A stretch of 16,300 bases of DNA from a bacterium (GTDB lineage: Bacteria > SZUA-79 > Acidulodesulfobacterales > Acidulodesulfobacteraceae): positions 1 through 16,300 of the forward strand of contig JAJZLA010000003.1 of NCBI GenBank assembly GCA_021803845.1, in the 5' to 3' direction. The translations under genes and the position numbers were made by a program. The notes below the pieces were generated by a model. It made no database searches, was not told where the DNA came from, and was given only the letters and a program-made list of their open reading frames with translations. Every line of letters begins with the position of its first letter. The first letter of the stretch is position 1. This document shows positions 13,332 to 16,300 of this stretch, piece after piece.

Positions 13332-16300
13332 ATGAACGAAATAAAGCCGCAAAAAACTAAAAGTTTTACCGACATATTTATTCAGCGCCCGGTTCTCGCA
13401 ATAGTCATAAGCCTCGTTATATTTATACTTGGAGCAAGGTCTCTTTCCGAATTGACGTTAAGGGAATATCCGAAAGTAAAAGATACCCTTATTACCGTTC
13501 AGACGGCATATCCCGGCGCAAGCGCGCAGGTAGTGCAGGGGTTTATTACAATGCCTTTGGAGAGAGCTATAGCTTCTTCTGAAGGTATAGATTATATGAC
13601 TTCGACGAGCACCGAAGGCGTAAGCACTATCCAGGTTTTTATGAAATTAAACTTCAGCTCTAACGCCGCTCTTGCTGAGGTGCTTTCTCAGGTTAATTCC
13701 GTACTAAACCAGTTGCCCAAGCAGTCGCAACTTCCCGTTATTACAAAGACTAGCGTTACCAATCTTGCTTATTTATATCTGGCATTTACTTCTAATACGC
13801 TGTCAAGTTCTCAAATTACGGATTATTTAACCAGGGCGGTCCAGCCTAAAATTCAGGCGGTAAGCGGAGTCGGCCAGGTTCAGATTTACGGCAATAAACA
13901 GTTCGGCATGAGGATATGGCTCAACCCAAAAAAAATGGCGGAATTTAACGTTACGCCGATAGACGTTTCAAATGCGCTTGCTAACAATAATTATATTGCT
14001 TCAAACGGTTACACTAAAGGAAATTACGTTCAGGTTAATATTTCCGCCGATACGCTTTTAACAAGCGTGAAACAGTTTAGAAATTTAGTCGTTGCCGACG
14101 ACGACGGCACTTTGATAAGGGTTAAAGATATAGGAACGGTAGAAATGGGAGCCGTAAGCAATGACGCGGGAAATATAATGAACGGTAAAAGAGCGGTAGT
14201 TATGGGTATTTTTACGACTCCTACGGCAAATCCGCTGACCGTCGTAAAAAAACTTACAGGTATGATTCCTTCGTTAAGAAAACAGCTGCCTGCGCATATG
14301 AAACTCAGGGTTGCGTTTAACAGAACTATTTTTATAAGCAGTTCTATTAACGAAGTTATTAAAACGGTTGTAGAAACCCTTATAATAGTTATAATAGTTA
14401 TATTTTTATTTCTCGGTTCGGCAAGAAGCGTGGCTATTCCAGTAATAGCTATACCTCTATCTATAATAGGCGACCTGTTTATAATGTATTACCTAAATTA
14501 TTCAATTAACTTGCTGACGCTTTTAGCTTTCGTCCTTGCTATAGGCTTGGTCGTGGACGACGCTATTATAGTAGTCGAAAACGTAAGCCGTCATATCGAA
14601 GAAGGTAAAAAACCTTTCGACGCGGCTATTATTGCGGCAAAAGAGCTCGGCGTGCCTATTATTGCTATGTCTATCACTTTAGTGGCGGTTTTTCTCCCGA
14701 TAGGTTTTATGGGCGGTCTTACAGGGGCATTATTTACTGAATTTGCTTTTACTCTTGCCGGAGCGGTGCTTATTTCCGGAATTCTTGCATTGACTCTTTC
14801 GCCGATGTTGACGTCTAAATTTTTAAAAGAGGGGATGGGTAAAAAGGGGCTTACGCATTTTCTAGACGTAACTTTTGAAAAAATAAAAAATATATATTTA
14901 AAAATACTTCACGGCGTTCTTGATTATAAACCGGTAGTAGCGCTGGTTATAATAGTAGTTTTAACCGCCGCATATTTTTTGTTTGTTACCACAAAAAGCG
15001 AACTTGCCCCCACGGAAGATCAGGGCGTCGTTTTCGTACAAGGTACGGCGTCGCCCACTTCGACTTATAAAAATTTAAAACATTACGCAAAACAGATAGG
15101 GCATATTTATGATTCTTTTCCTCAAATGAACAGGTATTTTATGGCACTAGGGGCTTCAGGCAATAATACTTTAATTTCAGGCATGATACTTAAGCCTTGG
15201 AGCCAGAGAAAATTAACACAGATGCAGCTTACTCCTATGGTACAGGAAAAACTAAACTCTATAACGGGTTTACAGCTTGCGGCTTTTGCGCTTCCGAGCC
15301 TTCCGGGTTCGCAGGGTCTTCCGGTCATGTTTGTTATAACATCTACCGATAATTATCTTGAAATGAGAAGCGTTGCTATTAAGCTCGAACAAAAAGCCAT
15401 GCAGAGCGGACTGTTTTTGTATATGGACAAAGACCTAAAATACGATGAACCGCAGATAAAAATTATTATAAATAGAAATAAAGCGCAGAGTATGGGTATT
15501 AATATGGCAACGATAGGCGATACGCTTTCTACTATGTTGAGCGAAAATTACGTAAACTGGTTTGAAATGGACGGTTATAGCTATAAAGTTATACCGCAGG
15601 TAATCCAAAAATACAGGTTCGACCAAAATTTGTTAAAAAATTATTACGTTACGGCTTCAAACGGCAATATGGTTCCGCTGTCCAGCTTTATAAGCTTTAA
15701 AACCGTTACCGTACCACAATCTTTAAATCAGTTCGACCAGCTCAATTCCGTCACTATTTCTGCTATACCCAAACCTGGAGTTACTATCGGACAGGCGTTG
15801 AGCTTCCTTGAAAAAGCGTCAAAAAAGATTTTCCCTAAAGGTTTTTCATATAATTTTGCGGGTCAATCTCGTCAGTTTGTTCAGCAAGGTTCTGCCATGA
15901 TAGTAACGTTTTTCTTTTCCTTGATTATAATTTATCTCGTTCTTGCCGCTCTGTTCGACAGTTTTGTCGACCCTGTTATTATATTGATAAGCGTTCCCAT
16001 GTCTATAACCGGTGCGTTAATATTTTTAAGTTTAGGTTTTGCGACTATTAATATTTATACGGAGGTAGGACTTGTTACTCTTATAGGCCTCGTAAGCAAA
16101 CACGGCATTCTCATTACAAAGTTTGCAAACGATTTGCAGAAAGAAGGCATGGATAAACGAACCGCAATAGAGCAGGCGGCATCTATAAGGTTAAGGCCGA
16201 TACTGATGACTACTTTTGCTATGGTTTTCGGCGTCGTACCGCTGCTTCTCGCTTCTGGGGCAGACGCTGTCAGCCGGTTCGATATAGGTTTGGTTATAGC
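13332..16300 (+). CDS. RND efflux pump inner-membrane permease, HAE1 family (3' end outside window)
   Basis: This is the proton-driven pump of the tripartite system. The frame is open from the ATG at 13332 to the window end, about 990 codons of the usual 1,020-1,050, so only the last helix or so is missing. TM1 follows FTDIFIQRPV. The porter domain has the typical TAYPGASAQVV and AVSGVGQVQIYG segments. TM4 carries the proton-relay pair Asp409-Asp410 (GLVVDDAIIVVEN), and Lys923 (LVSKHGILITKFAN) and Thr960/961 (RPILMTT) complete the relay as in AcrB. AAGG at 13321-13324, inside the end of the adaptor gene, is its likely ribosome binding site. Together with the adjacent adaptor and the divergent channel it makes a full pump. 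No repressor gene for it is seen. Confidence 0.96.
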   Translation, partial: MNEIKPQKTKSFTDIFIQRPVLAIVISLVIFILGARSLSELTLREYPKVKDTLITVQTAYPGASAQVVQGFITMPLERAIASSEGIDYMTSTSTEGVSTIQVFMKLNFSSNAALAEVLSQVNSVLNQLPKQSQLPVITKTSVTNLAYLYLAFTSNTLSSSQITDYLTRAVQPKIQAVSGVGQVQIYGNKQFGMRIWLNPKKMAEFNVTPIDVSNALANNNYIASNGYTKGNYVQVNISADTLLTSVKQFRNLVVADDDGTLIRVKDIGTVEMGAVSNDAGNIMNGKRAVVMGIFTTPTANPLTVVKKLTGMIPSLRKQLPAHMKLRVAFNRTIFISSSINEVIKTVVETLIIVIIVIFLFLGSARSVAIPVIAIPLSIIGDLFIMYYLNYSINLLTLLAFVLAIGLVVDDAIIVVENVSRHIEEGKKPFDAAIIAAKELGVPIIAMSITLVAVFLPIGFMGGLTGALFTEFAFTLAGAVLISGILALTLSPMLTSKFLKEGMGKKGLTHFLDVTFEKIKNIYLKILHGVLDYKPVVALVIIVVLTAAYFLFVTTKSELAPTEDQGVVFVQGTASPTSTYKNLKHYAKQIGHIYDSFPQMNRYFMALGASGNNTLISGMILKPWSQRKLTQMQLTPMVQEKLNSITGLQLAAFALPSLPGSQGLPVMFVITSTDNYLEMRSVAIKLEQKAMQSGLFLYMDKDLKYDEPQIKIIINRNKAQSMGINMATIGDTLSTMLSENYVNWFEMDGYSYKVIPQVIQKYRFDQNLLKNYYVTASNGNMVPLSSFISFKTVTVPQSLNQFDQLNSVTISAIPKPGVTIGQALSFLEKASKKIFPKGFSYNFAGQSRQFVQQGSAMIVTFFFSLIIIYLVLAALFDSFVDPVIILISVPMSITGALIFLSLGFATINIYTEVGLVTLIGLVSKHGILITKFANDLQKEGMDKRTAIEQAASIRLRPILMTTFAMVFGVVPLLLASGADAVSRFDIGLVI

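Noticed and set aside
15122..15626. Minus-strand open frames inside the RND permease
   Set aside because: They are antisense shadows of a well-conserved gene with no start signals.

Overview
The window is AT-rich Gram-negative chromosomal DNA, shown by lipobox outer-membrane proteins, a tripartite RND pump with an outer-membrane channel, a sigma-54 activator and a PhoB-type Pho box. The overall look (AT-rich, NtrC-type activators, few strong Shine-Dalgarno sites) resembles deltaproteobacteria-like lineages, possibly an uncultured acidophilic clade. That placement is an impression, not something the sequence proves. I see no tRNA, rRNA, CRISPR array, insertion sequence or other mobile element.

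Layout. (1) 1-842: the 3' part of a sigma-54-dependent NtrC-family activator, cut by the window edge. (2) 967-4173: three co-directional genes behind a good sigma-70-type promoter. Each encodes a membrane protein with one four-cysteine zinc ribbon, at the C-terminus in the first and third and the N-terminus in the second. None has a function I recognise, and the set ends at a strong hairpin terminator. (3) 4254-5408, minus strand: an iron-dependent alcohol dehydrogenase converging on the same terminator. (4) 5409-5796: a 388-bp intergenic region with the alcohol dehydrogenase promoter and an array of 11-bp-spaced Pho-box half sites placed directly upstream of a -10 box. (5) 5797-10590: the complete high-affinity phosphate operon pstS-pstC-pstA-pstB-phoU, with a hairpin and a probable internal promoter between pstS and pstC. 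(6) 10587-12041, minus strand: a TolC/NodT-type outer-membrane efflux lipoprotein, ending tail-to-tail in phoU with interlocked stop codons. (7) 12197-16300: a membrane-fusion adaptor followed after 4 bp by an RND pump permease that is open to the window end (about 990 codons seen). The channel and the adaptor/permease genes are divergent from a 155-bp control region with a palindromic operator candidate.

How it works together. Phosphate starvation should act through a PhoB-like regulator, not encoded here, on the Pho boxes. This would raise PstS, which feeds phosphate to the PstC/PstA channel driven by PstB, while PhoU links transport to signalling. The last three genes would form one drug or solvent efflux pump spanning both membranes. 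Most of the window is recognisable core biology. The least explained part is the zinc-ribbon membrane gene cluster. The most unusual detail in a known system is that PstA has lost the conserved Arg and Glu of its ARAxGETAPL motif (Asn222 and Gln226 instead), while PstC keeps both.
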